Notes under the pieces: model-generated | Database searches by the model: none | Told to the model about the DNA's origin: nothing | Seen by the model: only the letters and a program-made list of their open reading frames with translations | NCBI RefSeq assembly: GCF_000305495.1 | Contig: NZ_AJTN02000230.1 | Coordinates: forward strand, 62,001-126,000 | Length of the DNA stretch: 64,000 nt | Source: Peribacillus psychrosaccharolyticus ATCC 23296 | Lineage (GTDB): Bacteria > Bacillota > Bacilli > Bacillales > DSM-1321 | Reading direction: 5' to 3' | In this document: positions 15,562 through 24,763 of the stretch, piece by piece | Layout: the number at the start of each line of letters is the position of its first letter | Numbering within the stretch: position 1 is the first letter of the stretch | Translations under genes and position numbers: made by a program

Positions 15562-16632
15562 TTATTCCCCAAAATACCGTTTGAAGAATTCTTGGTTATA
15601 CTGTATTTGTGAATTGTTCGGGAGAAATTCGGCTGCTTTTTCGTTATAACTCCTGGCAATTTCCTGATGTCCAAGTCTTGAGTAACATAAGCAGAGCTGT
15701 AAATTCGGGAGCCATGTGTAACATGAACGGTTGATAAAAGGACTTTTTTCTGGTATTTCTACGACAGTTGCCAGCTTATACCATGAAATAGCTTTTACCA
15801 AATCATTTTGCTCTAAGTACAAAAAGCCCAATCTGCAGCAAATTTCTCCTCTTGGTGCATCATAGAGAAAGCTTTTTTGACAGATGTCCATTGCTTCGGG
15901 ATACCTTTTGAGATTAAGATAACAATCAGCTAATTTTCCACATGCCTGAATATTATCTTCAGACCACCCTAGACCCTCCTCTAAAAAGTATTGATACCAA
16001 TAAATTGCCTTTTCATATTTTCGATTGTCATTACATTCATTTGCATAATAATATTTGTCTCTTGGTGAAAAAGGTTGCCCTGACTCTAATGCTTTTTCAT
16101 AAATAAGAAGATTCCGATTGCTGGCATGACGCTCCTTTTGGTGGACTACGGCGATATCGGAGGGAATGATGTTTCCTGCTACCTCAAGATATTCATGAAC
16201 AAAACCAATCCATTTAAAATTATTTTCGCGTTTAACTAACCTATTTCGCCTAGAACTAAAGCTTGGACTTCCATCTTCATTGAACGTCAGGTGATAGAGC
16301 ATAGAAACAGCATCAATATCTAAGGACAGTGTCTTTTTCAGCGTTCGCAGTTTTTCTCGGTTTTCATCGGTAAATACATCATCAGCATCGAGCCACAGGA
16401 TGAAATCTTTTGTGGCCTTAGAAAAGGAATAGTTACGAGCTGCCCCAAAATCATTAATCCATTCGAAATCATAAATTTTGTCGGTAAATGTTTTGGCTAA
16501 TTCTTTAGTCCGGTCTGTTGAGCCGGTATCAATTATAATGATTTCGTCCACGACATCTTTAACAGATTCTAAGCATTTAGGTAATGACTGCTCCTCATTT
16601 TTAACAATCATACATAAGCTAATGGTATTCAT
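15562..16632 (-). CDS. Family 2 glycosyltransferase with C-terminal TPR repeats
   Basis: The 356-residue protein has a GT2 catalytic domain at 1-200 (SLCMIVKNEEQSLPKCLESV start, the DEIIIIDTGSTDRTKEL nucleotide-sugar region and the LWLDADDVF metal-binding DxD). Helical TPR-like repeats follow at about 195-350 (YEKAIYWYQYFLEE, YPEAMDICQKSF, LVKAISWYKLA). GT2-TPR fusions include protein glycosyltransferases such as SunS, so a protein or wall acceptor is possible. The start at 16632 (MNTISLCM) follows GAGAGGTGATT. An upstream in-frame ATG at 16653 has no ribosome site. It is monocistronic. Confidence 0.85.
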   Translation of the reverse strand: MNTISLCMIVKNEEQSLPKCLESVKDVVDEIIIIDTGSTDRTKELAKTFTDKIYDFEWINDFGAARNYSFSKATKDFILWLDADDVFTDENREKLRTLKKTLSLDIDAVSMLYHLTFNEDGSPSFSSRRNRLVKRENNFKWIGFVHEYLEVAGNIIPSDIAVVHQKERHASNRNLLIYEKALESGQPFSPRDKYYYANECNDNRKYEKAIYWYQYFLEEGLGWSEDNIQACGKLADCYLNLKRYPEAMDICQKSFLYDAPRGEICCRLGFLYLEQNDLVKAISWYKLATVVEIPEKSPFINRSCYTWLPNLQLCLCYSRLGHQEIARSYNEKAAEFLPNNSQIQYNQEFFKRYFGE

Positions 16633-16719
16633 TTGTATCCAATCACCTCTCATTTAACATATTAAGGTTTGTTAGAAGGTGTGAGTCTGAACGATAAAAA
16701 TAATCGGGAGGAAGAGATC

Positions 16720-17522
16720 ATGTGTGTTCTTACAAAGGATTTGGCATTGAAATTTGAAAAAGCAGAAATTGATTCACTGACATCAAGGCTTATGGCTGTT
16801 CAAAGTATTAAAGATAACTCTATGTGTGTTGATATTCGCGATTTTGGCGGTGCTCGTGCTTTCTCTGTTAAACATATACCTGGTCCTGCTTTTAATACGG
16901 TAAAGGGTTTGAGTACGGAGGCTATTCCTTTTCTGGATCATATCCTTGATTTTTTTAAAGAAAAGAGATCCCTTGCCGATTTGAATTAACACCGACAAAC
17001 ACGTCATCGGAAGTGTGTACCTCTTTAACAGAAAGAGGTTTTTATCAGTCGAACTTTCATACGCTTTTGTATGGCTCGACAAACGCGAACCAAGCTGCTG
17101 TTCCCGAAACGATAATGATTCGGAAATTGGAAGATCACGAGTTTGACAGTTTTGGTGACATTTACGTTCGGGGATTTGGCATGCCTTCCTTTCTTAAGGA
17201 GGATATTGCAAGGAATAATCAGGTTCTTAATGGTCTGAAGAACTGGAGGGTTTTGGCAGCCATGGTAGAGGGGGAGTTGGCCGGAGTTGCTGTGTTATAT
17301 ACAAATGGTAAATGTGCGGATTTAGCAGCGGCAGTAACTGTCCCTGAGGCTCGGAATAGAGGAGTCCAACGCGCGTTGCTTGCAGAGCGTTTTAAACTAG
17401 CAAGCAGTCTTGGGTGTCATTACATAATTGGACAAGCCCAATTTGGCTCTGCCAGTCAGCGAAATATGCAGCGAGCAGGAATGAATATTGCCTATACTAA
17501 AGCTATTTGGGTTCAAAGATAG
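16720..17522 (+). pseudogene. GNAT-family N-acetyltransferase, frameshifted
   Basis: The first frame starts at ATG 16720 after GGGAGGAAGAG and runs to 16989. The frame that continues the protein runs from about 16968 to 17522. One extra base in the AAAAGAGATC stretch (16961-16970) would join them as FFKEKRIPCRFELTP and give 267 residues. The C-terminal half is a clear GNAT domain: MIRKLEDHEFDSFGDIYVRGF, VAAMVEGE-like LAAMVEGELAGVAVLY, and the acetyl-CoA loop VPEARNRGVQRALLAERF. The acceptor is unknown. It is followed after 9 bp by a TPR protein gene. The break may be a real mutation or a one-base sequencing deletion. Confidence 0.8.
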
Positions 17523-17531
17523 GAGGAGATT

Positions 17532-18014
17532 ATGAATAAGTTGACAGAGGCAATAGAACTGAGAAAGCAGCAGAATTACGTGAAATCAAACGAAATGCTG
17601 ATCGAATTGGCAGAGACATATCCCGAGGATGCAGAGATTGCTTACCAATGCGCCTGGAGTTTTGACGTTAGAGGAATGGAACGACAAGCTGTTCCATATT
17701 ATCAAAAAGCAATTGAGCTTGGCTTACCCAACCAAGACTTTCAAGCAGCTTTTTTGGGACTTGGAAGTACATACCGAGCAATTGGAGAGTATGCGAACTC
17801 GAAAGAGACACTGGAGAAGGCACTTAAACTATTTCCGGATAATCGGGCCATTCATGTGTTTTATGCACTTACACTTTTTAATAGTAACGTACATCATCAG
17901 GCAATGGAGATTCTGATTAACCAGTTAGTAGATACAACCAATGATGAGGAAATAAAACGATATCGAAAGGCATTAAGCTTTTATGCAGATAAATTAGAGA
18001 TTGTCTGGGAGTAA
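17532..18014 (+). CDS. Tetratricopeptide repeat protein
   Basis: The 160-residue cytosolic protein is made of about three or four TPR units (LTEAIELRKQQNYVKSNEML, AIAYQCAWSFDVRG-type, FLGLGSTYRAIGEYANSKETLEKALKLFPDN). TPR proteins mediate protein-protein contacts; no enzymatic motif is visible. TAGGAGGAG precedes the ATG and overlaps the stop of the GNAT gene, so the two are translationally linked. The next gene, a secreted GH18 hydrolase, starts 22 bp downstream. Confidence 0.85.
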   Translation: MNKLTEAIELRKQQNYVKSNEMLIELAETYPEDAEIAYQCAWSFDVRGMERQAVPYYQKAIELGLPNQDFQAAFLGLGSTYRAIGEYANSKETLEKALKLFPDNRAIHVFYALTLFNSNVHHQAMEILINQLVDTTNDEEIKRYRKALSFYADKLEIVWE

Positions 18015-18036
18015 ATGAGACTTGGAGGAAATACAA

Positions 18037-19077
18037 TTGAAATATCGATTATTACGAAAAATGATTACGTTATTCCTCATGGTTAGCGTATTATTTGGTA
18101 CTTTTTCTTATGCTGAGGCTCAAACAGTGAAGAAAGAGGTACTGGGATTTACAGTGAAATACAATAAGTCAGATGTTAGTTCGTATAAAGTTATGAATAA
18201 CCAATCTGAAACGCTGACTTCTATAGCTGTGGCAACACATGTTGTAGATGGGTTAGGAACTATTCGTGGTACTTCAGCAAAGGAGCAAATTACTTTAGCT
18301 AATGAAAGAAACTTGAACGCGATGCTGATGATTGGTAATGAGTTTAATCGAAAAAATGCTCATAAACTACTAAACAGTAAAACAAATCGAACGAGATTTG
18401 TTAAGAATACACTGGCTATTCTTATAAAAGATCACTACAAAGGCGTCAATATTGATATTGAGAATGTACAAGGTTCAGATCGAAACGTATATACGAAGCT
18501 GATAAAGGAATTAGCTGAAGCCTTAAAACTTAAAGGGTATAGTCTATCGGTGTCATTGCAGCCTAAAACAGCTGATCACCCTCTGCTGACTTGGAACTAT
18601 GCTTATGACTATAAAGCCGTCGCAAAGTATGTCGATTACCTATTAATCATGACCTATGATGAACACTATAAATCTAGCTTACCGGGTTCAGTTGCTTCCA
18701 TTGGTTGGGTGAAGAAAGTCATAGCCTACACTAAAACGGTTGTTCCAGCTGATAAAATCCTGCTTGGTATTGGTTCTTATGGGTATGACTGGAGTACAAA
18801 AGGGAAAACTGTTTCAAGAAGCTATGAGGAATCAATGAAGCTAGCAAAAAAATATAAAGCAAAGATTGTTTTTGACCGCGTGACAAAAACACCGAATTTT
18901 ACTTATAAAGACGGTAAGGGTGTTCGACATATTGTTTGGTTTGAAAATGCGCAAAGTCTTTCCTATAAATTAGACGTAGTGAACGCAGAAAACCTAAAAG
19001 GAATTGGTATCTGGAGATTAGGCCACAATCAAGATGAACAGTACTGGGACATGATTAATAGTAAGCTTTCGAAATAG
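18037..19077 (+). CDS. Secreted glycoside hydrolase family 18 protein
   Basis: The 346-residue protein has an N-terminal signal peptide (RLLRKMITLFLMVSVLFGTFSYAEA, cleaved near residue 28 after AEA) and a GH18 TIM barrel. The family motif is KGVNIDIENV with the catalytic acid Glu142. Other barrel strands are YLLIMTYDEHY and LGIGSYGYDWS. In Bacillus such proteins are chitinase-like or act on spore/cell-wall peptidoglycan (the YaaH/YdhD group). No LysM domain is present here, so wall anchoring is not evident. Start is TTG 18037, six bases after GGAGGAA; an earlier in-frame TTG at 18022 overlaps this ribosome site and is rejected. Confidence 0.87.
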   Translation: MKYRLLRKMITLFLMVSVLFGTFSYAEAQTVKKEVLGFTVKYNKSDVSSYKVMNNQSETLTSIAVATHVVDGLGTIRGTSAKEQITLANERNLNAMLMIGNEFNRKNAHKLLNSKTNRTRFVKNTLAILIKDHYKGVNIDIENVQGSDRNVYTKLIKELAEALKLKGYSLSVSLQPKTADHPLLTWNYAYDYKAVAKYVDYLLIMTYDEHYKSSLPGSVASIGWVKKVIAYTKTVVPADKILLGIGSYGYDWSTKGKTVSRSYEESMKLAKKYKAKIVFDRVTKTPNFTYKDGKGVRHIVWFENAQSLSYKLDVVNAENLKGIGIWRLGHNQDEQYWDMINSKLSK

Positions 19078-19115
19078 ATATGCGTCGAAATTTTTAGACT
19101 CATGGTACTGTATCT

Positions 19116-19152
19116 AAAAAAGCTCTCTATTCATTAAGGAGAGCTTTTTCAA
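19116..19152. terminator. Terminator between GH18 gene and sqhC
   Basis: AAAAAGCTCTC pairs with GAGAGCTTTTT around an 11-base loop between convergent genes. It can act in both directions. Confidence 0.85.
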
Positions 19153-19160
19153 ATAGAAAA

Positions 19161-21050
19161 CTAGTTATTTGAGCTATTGAGGTATTTTTCCCGGTAATGG
19201 GCAAGTGTAAGCAGCGTGAAGATGTTCTGGTAGCTATGGTAATGGATATAAAGGAAGTTTGCTAGTCCTTGTCCAGCTGGATAGGAAGTAGTCCAATCAT
19301 TTTTCTTGCCTTCACGGATCAGGTAGGCAATCCCTTTTTCTATGGAGGCGCTTGGCTTGGCTGACACTGCGATGAGAGCATCTAGTGCCCATGCGGTTTG
19401 AGTTAATGAACTAGTTCCAAGCGGTACATACTTTTTTGTGATATCACTGTAGCAAGATTCTCCCCATCCTCCATCTTGGTTTTGGATACTTTTAAGCCAT
19501 TTGACGGCCCTGCTGATTGCAGAATTTGTGGAATGACCCGAAGCGGCTAAACCAGTTAAGGCTGCCCAGGTGCCATAAATATAACAAACACCCCATCTTC
19601 CATACCATGAACCATTCTCTTCCTGATGAAGAAGCAGCCAATCTGCAGCCTTTTTTATCGATCGATTTGGCATTTGGAGGCCCGCATACTTACTTAGAAA
19701 TTCTAAAGCTCTGCCTGTTAAATCAGGTGTAGAAGGATCTGTTAAAATATATTTTGCTTCTTCGACAGGGAGCATGCTTAATAATTGATTGTCGACATTT
19801 TTCTCGAAGGCGGGAAAGCCGCCATCGTCATTTTGCATAGAAAGAAGAAATGTGACGCCTCGCTCCCAGGAGTCGTGATGAGCAGGACTTGAGACAAAGA
19901 CAGGGTGGAGTGCACGCAGTGAAGCACTCGTATCGTCTACATCAGGATTTATGGTATTTAAATCGGAAAATCCCCAGCCTCCGGGTGCAATATCTGGATT
20001 ATGAATGACCCAATCCCCATATTTTACATGCTGTTTCTTACGTAAATAGGCAGTTGCTTTTTTGATCGACGGTGTTGAAGAAGAAAGACCAGATTCCTGT
20101 AAGGCGTAGCTGATTAATGCTGTATTCCAAACGTTTGCGGTTGTATGTTGAATATGCACCTGACCATCAATATTAGAAGCCATTGCTATTAGTCCTTCGA
20201 CTGCCTTAATAATTACCGGATCCTTTTTTGAATAGCCAAGGGAAAGGAACGCGATAATCATAAAAAAAGTAGAGCTAAAATAATTATAGAGTGTTCCGTC
20301 TGGTTCAAGACGGTTTAACATATATTGTTCAATTGAATCAACAGCAAGTGATTTCAGCTTAGAAGGCAGACCAATTAAGGCAGCTGTACTGGTTTGAAGT
20401 CTCGAAAATAGAGAACGATAATCGTTGGAACGCATCTCCTCCCACTCGGGATCAGAACTTCTGCTTTGATGTAAATCACTCAAATCTGGCGCATTAACAC
20501 CTTTTACCTGAAATTTCTTTTCCCCGAGCAGGACGAGCGGCATAAAATGAACTCGTGCATAGATGGAAATATCAAACATATTGACAAAGAAAGTCGGCGG
20601 AAGCAAAACAGCTTCTATGGGAATGGGAAAAAGTAATGGCCATTTATATTGACCTGTGACCGTTAGCATTAATCTTGTAAACATCTTTGTCTGTTTGAGT
20701 CCGCCTTTTTCATGGATAAATCGCCTAGCTTTTCTCATATCCGGATCTTCTTTTTTCTTTAACCCTGAATAAAGAAGCGCATAGTAGGCTTCTGTGGTGA
20801 GAGAAAGATTTCCTTCCTTTTCATCTGCAAAGAGTTTCCATACCCCGCTCGGATCGCGTTTGCTTTCAATTCGTTTGACCAATGATTGTATTAACTTCTC
20901 GTCATCGATCTCTAGAACTCTTAGTAAAATAATCATATAGGCATCGACTACAATATTCGTTTCGAATGGGTCATGCCATGAGCCATCTTTTCCTTGGCTG
21001 TTCTGAAGAATAGCCGTAAGACGGTTTATCTCTGGCTGGACATGCTGCAT
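19161..21050 (-). CDS. sqhC: Squalene-hopene cyclase family protein (sporulenol synthase type)
   Basis: The 629-residue protein is an alpha-barrel terpene cyclase. The protonating DXDD motif is intact as Asp-Val-Asp-Asp-Thr at 370-374. Several QW repeats are visible (QNDDGGFPAF, QEENGSWYGRWG, QNQDGGWGESCY). In B. subtilis the homologue SqhC (about 630 residues) cyclises tetraprenyl-beta-curcumene to sporulenol during sporulation; in other bacilli relatives cyclise squalene to hopene. The two cannot be separated by eye. The genes for prenyl-chain supply are not adjacent. It is monocistronic. Confidence 0.88.
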   Translation of the reverse strand: MQHVQPEINRLTAILQNSQGKDGSWHDPFETNIVVDAYMIILLRVLEIDDEKLIQSLVKRIESKRDPSGVWKLFADEKEGNLSLTTEAYYALLYSGLKKKEDPDMRKARRFIHEKGGLKQTKMFTRLMLTVTGQYKWPLLFPIPIEAVLLPPTFFVNMFDISIYARVHFMPLVLLGEKKFQVKGVNAPDLSDLHQSRSSDPEWEEMRSNDYRSLFSRLQTSTAALIGLPSKLKSLAVDSIEQYMLNRLEPDGTLYNYFSSTFFMIIAFLSLGYSKKDPVIIKAVEGLIAMASNIDGQVHIQHTTANVWNTALISYALQESGLSSSTPSIKKATAYLRKKQHVKYGDWVIHNPDIAPGGWGFSDLNTINPDVDDTSASLRALHPVFVSSPAHHDSWERGVTFLLSMQNDDGGFPAFEKNVDNQLLSMLPVEEAKYILTDPSTPDLTGRALEFLSKYAGLQMPNRSIKKAADWLLLHQEENGSWYGRWGVCYIYGTWAALTGLAASGHSTNSAISRAVKWLKSIQNQDGGWGESCYSDITKKYVPLGTSSLTQTAWALDALIAVSAKPSASIEKGIAYLIREGKKNDWTTSYPAGQGLANFLYIHYHSYQNIFTLLTLAHYREKYLNSSNN

Positions 21051-21185
21051 CCGATCACTCCTTTTATAAGAGACGTCACGGATATGTATATTCCCATTTC
21101 AAGGCTAATATACGAAAAAACACTTGATACAAAAGCTTTTATCTGTCATTAATTTACATATATGGTTAGAGGGGAAGAAGATGAG

Positions 21186-21899
21186 ATGGATAGATTTATA
21201 GGGGATGATGATTACCATCAGTTTATCTTTTGGTCTGCGGACCATAAATTGGCTCTAGTTGCATTGGGACTACTCATAATAGGTCTCCTCATATTAAAAG
21301 GTCGTAGTGTAAATACGACAAGATATCTGTGGTTAGAAAGAATCTTTGCTGTCACCCTGCTAATTATAGAAGGGTTATACCACATGTGGCTCTTTACGAC
21401 GGAGCAATGGCATTTAAGACAATCTCTGCCTCTAGAGTTGTGCAGTCTTAGCCTTATGGTGACAATCGTACTGTTATGGACGGGGAACCGCTATTTATAC
21501 CAGTTTGTCTTATATGCTGGAATTGGCGGTGCTGTTCAAGCCATGCTGACTCCTGTAATGAATTGGAGCTTTCCGCATTTTCGGTACTTTCACTTTTTTT
21601 ATACACATATAGGCATTATTATAACGGCTCTCTATTTTACTTGGGTAAAAGGTTATCGGCCTACGCTAAGAGGAATTGGAGGAACCATGCTTACCTTAAA
21701 TATTCTCCTGCCTTTTATATGGTTGATAAATAATCAACTCGGTGGAAACTATATGTTTTTGCGGGAGAAGCCAGGTAGTGGGAGTGTCTTGGATCTACTT
21801 GGTCCCTATCCTTGGTATATTCTATCGATGGAAGGATTAGCACTGAGTATTTTTATCATTTTATGGACCTTACTCAGGGGAAATGTGACAAAAAAATGA
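21186..21899 (+). CDS. TIGR02206 family integral membrane protein
   Basis: The 237-residue protein has about seven hydrophobic helices. It matches the TIGR02206 family (B. subtilis YwaF is the member I recall), with the HMWLFTTEQWHLRQSLPLELCSLSLM segment containing the conserved LPL.LC motif and the late NNQLGGNYMFLREKPGSGSVLDLLGPYPWYI stretch. The function is unknown. ATG 21186 follows GAGGGG by 11 bases; ATG 21162 in the same frame has no ribosome site. It is monocistronic. Confidence 0.75.
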   Translation: MDRFIGDDDYHQFIFWSADHKLALVALGLLIIGLLILKGRSVNTTRYLWLERIFAVTLLIIEGLYHMWLFTTEQWHLRQSLPLELCSLSLMVTIVLLWTGNRYLYQFVLYAGIGGAVQAMLTPVMNWSFPHFRYFHFFYTHIGIIITALYFTWVKGYRPTLRGIGGTMLTLNILLPFIWLINNQLGGNYMFLREKPGSGSVLDLLGPYPWYILSMEGLALSIFIILWTLLRGNVTKK

Positions 21900-21941
21900 A
21901 ATAAACAGAGGGAATAGACCTATAATGTTAAAAAAAAGAGT

Positions 21942-21967
21942 GAAAGTCTTATTAAAATTGCCGATAT
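21942..21967 (+). promoter_or_regulatory. Sigma-D-type (motility) promoter upstream of the GEMM-I riboswitch
   Basis: GCCGATAT at 21960-21967 is a perfect match to the -10 box of Bacillus sigma-D. GAAA at 21942-21945, 14 bp upstream, differs by one base from the TAAA -35 box. Sigma-D transcribes flagellar and chemotaxis genes, and the first gene downstream is a chemoreceptor. Confidence 0.65.
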
Positions 21968-22021
21968 AATAAAAAATGTGCTCTTCGTTTTTAAGAAACA
22001 AAGATTACTTCATAAATGTAT

Positions 22022-22105
22022 TGTGTAAATAGCAAATCCATTGAAAAGTGGAGACGCAAAGCCACGGGCCTACAGCATAGTGCTAGGGCAGCCGGGTTGC
22101 CGTAC
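22022..22105 (+). ncRNA. GEMM-I cyclic dinucleotide riboswitch aptamer
   Basis: The GEMM-I core is directly readable: AGCAAATCCA, then GTGGAGACGCAAAGCCAC, GGGCCTA, a small hairpin (AGCATAGTGCT) and the receptor helix GGGCAGCCGGGTTGCC. GACGCAAAGCC (22053-22063) is the invariant motif that includes the ligand-stacking adenosine. Compared with the Vibrio Vc2 aptamer as I remember it, the base at the G20 position appears to be A (22031), which matters for c-di-GMP versus cGAMP preference. The aptamer is followed by a terminator hairpin and the chemoreceptor gene. Confidence 0.9.
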
Positions 22106-22126
22106 AAGTTACCATGGTTTTATACA

Positions 22127-22154
22127 CTGCACCTTATTCTGGTGCTTTTTTTTA
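22127..22154 (+). terminator. Riboswitch expression-platform terminator
   Basis: GCACC pairs with GGTGC around a 7-base loop, followed by eight Ts. It lies 23 bases after the aptamer and before the chemoreceptor start, as expected for ligand-controlled attenuation. Confidence 0.8.
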
Positions 22155-22257
22155 TTTTGCTGGCAGCCTGGATTATATACAGTACTTTTAGTGATCATGT
22201 GTCTTGTTCAAAATTAGTTTACATCATCTCAGTACATCACTAGAAGGAGGAAATAAG

Positions 22258-23979
22258 GTGTTTAAGAAAAAATCGTTACGCTATAAAATCATGATCATCG
22301 TGTTAGTTACCGTATGTTTACTAACAGTGATCCTTTCAACTACGAGTATATATATGTTGAAATCAAGGCTTCAAGAAGATTTAAAACAAGAATTGACAAG
22401 TGTAGGTTTATTAACAGAAAAAACATTAAACTCGACTGCGATAGAAATTTTAAGCAAGTCATCGAGTACAACAAATGCAACCTTTAAAAAAGTACAAGGT
22501 GACCTTGATTCAATTCAAGAAGAGCAGGGAATTATGAGCTGGAGTTATATCTGGAGTGTTGATGGAGATAAAGTCACGCCGATAGGCTATACAAGTAATT
22601 TAAATGAGATTTATAAAGCAGGTGAAGTATTTGAGGATATTGCTCCCATTCATTTAAAAACGGCTCAAAAAGCAATGGAATCAGGTAAATCAGAGGTGAC
22701 TGATATTTTCGAGGATACGTTTGGATCCTGGAGAACAGTATTTACTCCAATCGAAAATAACGGACAGGTTATTGCTGTCATTGGGATCGATTATTCGGCT
22801 GATTATATTAACAATATTGTAAAAAAATCGATTATTAATCAGGTAGTCATAGGGATATTGGGGTTAATTGTGATTCTGGTTGTGATCCATTTTGTATTAA
22901 GACGTCTTTTGAAACCGCTTGGCTTCGTAGTGGAAGTAGCTGATAGTGTCGCGAAGGGTGATTTAACGGCTACGATAAAAGCAGTTAATACCGATGATGA
23001 AGTTGGCAAGCTTTCGCATTCTGTGCAAGAAATGGTCTCGAGCTTGCATAGTTTAATCACTAATATTCATGATACATCAAGCTATCTAGCTGCTTCAGCG
23101 GAAGAACTATCTGCAAATGCTTCAGAAACGTATGACTATTCGATGAAAGTGTCTGAAGATATTACGAAAGTGGCAGTTGGGAATGAAACTACCTTACAGA
23201 CAACTGAGGAAAGTGTCGCTGCGATTGAAGAAACTGCATATGGAATACAGAAAATTGCCGGTTCATCCTTGATCGTATCAGAATCTTCCGTTCATACATC
23301 GAATGAGGCACAATTAGGAAATGAAATTGTGCACCGACTAATTGATCAGATGCAAAATATCCATGAATCGGTCCATCAAATCGGACATGTCATAGGCAAA
23401 TTGAATGACAATACAGCGAAAATCAGCAGTTTTGTCAAAATCATATCTGAAATTGCTGATCAAACGAACTTACTTGCTCTTAATGCAGCCATTGAAGCAG
23501 CTCGTGCAGGTGAACATGGTAAAGGGTTTGCTGTAGTAGCTGATGAAGTAAGGAAACTGGCAGAACAATCATCAAATTCTGCCGTACAGATTACCGAGCT
23601 AATTCGCGTCATCCAAACTGATTCGTCATACTCCATTCAAGTCATGGATAAAGGTGAAAAAGATGTGGAAGCAGGATTGACTCTAACGAACGAGGCCGGT
23701 TCCATTTTTGAACGGATTTTTGAATCGACAGAAAAAGTTGCCCTGCAAATTCAGGAAGTATCTGCCGCATCTGAAGAAATATCTGCTTCTTCTGAAGAGG
23801 TCGCAGCATCGGTTAATGAAATGAAGGTCACTGCGGAGAATACAGCGAAATTTTCTACCAATGTTTCCGAAGCCAGTCGTGAACAGCTGATATCAATGGA
23901 AGAGATTAAGGCAACTTCTGATTCATTAGGAAAAACAGCCGAAGAATTACAAATATTAATTGGCCATTTCAAAATTTAA
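22258..23979 (+). CDS. Methyl-accepting chemotaxis protein
   Basis: The 573-residue transmembrane chemoreceptor has TM1 at about 9-31, an extracellular sensory domain at about 35-190 (Cache-like, with an [19 protein letters not shown] stretch), TM2 at about 195-215, a HAMP domain and a long cytoplasmic signalling domain. The signalling tip is the highly conserved [22 protein letters not shown] with [18 protein letters not shown]. The start is GTG 22258, seven bases after AGAAGGAGG; an upstream TTG in frame at 22204 is rejected. It is controlled by a sigma-D-like promoter and a GEMM-I riboswitch. An SDR and a sodium symporter follow with gaps of only 16 and 21 bp, so the receptor may sense the compound they handle. 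Confidence 0.93.
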   Translation: MFKKKSLRYKIMIIVLVTVCLLTVILSTTSIYMLKSRLQEDLKQELTSVGLLTEKTLNSTAIEILSKSSSTTNATFKKVQGDLDSIQEEQGIMSWSYIWSVDGDKVTPIGYTSNLNEIYKAGEVFEDIAPIHLKTAQKAMESGKSEVTDIFEDTFGSWRTVFTPIENNGQVIAVIGIDYSADYINNIVKKSIINQVVIGILGLIVILVVIHFVLRRLLKPLGFVVEVADSVAKGDLTATIKAVNTDDEVGKLSHSVQEMVSSLHSLITNIHDTSSYLAASAEELSANASETYDYSMKVSEDITKVAVGNETTLQTTEESVAAIEETAYGIQKIAGSSLIVSESSVHTSNEAQLGNEIVHRLIDQMQNIHESVHQIGHVIGKLNDNTAKISSFVKIISEIADQTNLLALNAAIEAARAGEHGKGFAVVADEVRKLAEQSSNSAVQITELIRVIQTDSSYSIQVMDKGEKDVEAGLTLTNEAGSIFERIFESTEKVALQIQEVSAASEEISASSEEVAASVNEMKVTAENTAKFSTNVSEASREQLISMEEIKATSDSLGKTAEELQILIGHFKI

Positions 23980-23995
23980 GAAAGCAGGGGGAGCT

Positions 23996-24742
23996 ATGAA
24001 CTTTAGTAAGAAGACAGTTTTAGTAACCGGCTCAAGTAAAGGCATTGGTAAAGCAGCGGTGCTTGCCTTTGCCGAAGCGGGGGCAAATGTTTTAATCAAC
24101 TACATAGGAAGTGATGAAGAGGCAGAGGAAGTTCGGGAAAAGGCTGAGACTTATGGTGTAAAAGCCTTTAAATATCGAGCAGATGTCTCAGATTCTAAAC
24201 AAGTTTCCGAGATGTTCACCTATATGGATGAGCAATTGGGAAGTGTAGATATTCTTGTCAACAATGCAGGATTTGCGCAGGAGTCGCCTATTATCGAGAT
24301 GTCCGATCATATGTGGGACAGGATGATTAAGGTGCATCTATACGGTACTTTTTATAACGCGAGAGAAGCGGCCAAGCGGATGAAGGTTCAAGGAAGCGGC
24401 AAAATCATCAACATCTCATCAGATTTAGGAAGCCTTGGGTGTGAGGACTTTACCCATTACTCAGCAGCGAAAGGCGGAATCAATGCCTTTACAAAAGCAC
24501 TTGCGAGGGAATTAGCTCCTGAGATTAATGTAAATGCTGTAGCGCCAAGCGGCACGCTGACAGATATACTAGAAGCGTTTGGTGAAAATTACATTGAAGA
24601 AGAAGCGAGTAAGTACCCATTACAACGTTTGGCAAAGCCTGAGGAGATTGCCCAGACCATCCTCTTCATAGCATCGGAGCAAGCTAATTTCTTCGCAGGA
24701 CAAATTATCAGTCCGAATGGCGGAGTAGTTATGAATGGTTAA
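23996..24742 (+). CDS. SDR-family oxidoreductase (FabG-like)
   Basis: The 248-residue short-chain dehydrogenase has TGSSKGIGKA at about 10-19, NNAG, and the catalytic Ser-Tyr-Lys in ISSDLGSLGCEDFTHYSAAK. It should use NAD(P)H; its substrate is unknown. The start is ATG 23996 after CAGGGGGA. An earlier in-frame ATG overlapping the end of the chemoreceptor gene (23960) lacks a ribosome site. It lies between the chemoreceptor and the symporter in what looks like one operon, so it may act on the transported solute. Confidence 0.87.
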   Translation: MNFSKKTVLVTGSSKGIGKAAVLAFAEAGANVLINYIGSDEEAEEVREKAETYGVKAFKYRADVSDSKQVSEMFTYMDEQLGSVDILVNNAGFAQESPIIEMSDHMWDRMIKVHLYGTFYNAREAAKRMKVQGSGKIINISSDLGSLGCEDFTHYSAAKGGINAFTKALARELAPEINVNAVAPSGTLTDILEAFGENYIEEEASKYPLQRLAKPEEIAQTILFIASEQANFFAGQIISPNGGVVMNG

Positions 24743-24763
24743 TAAACAGTGGAGGGTTCAATA

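Noticed and set aside
17629-17916. 95-codon frame inside the TPR gene
   Set aside because: It is in an alternative frame of a clear TPR protein with its own strong start.
22016-22243. 75-codon frame over the GEMM-I riboswitch and terminator
   Set aside because: The sequence is fully explained by the aptamer and terminator; there is no ribosome site.
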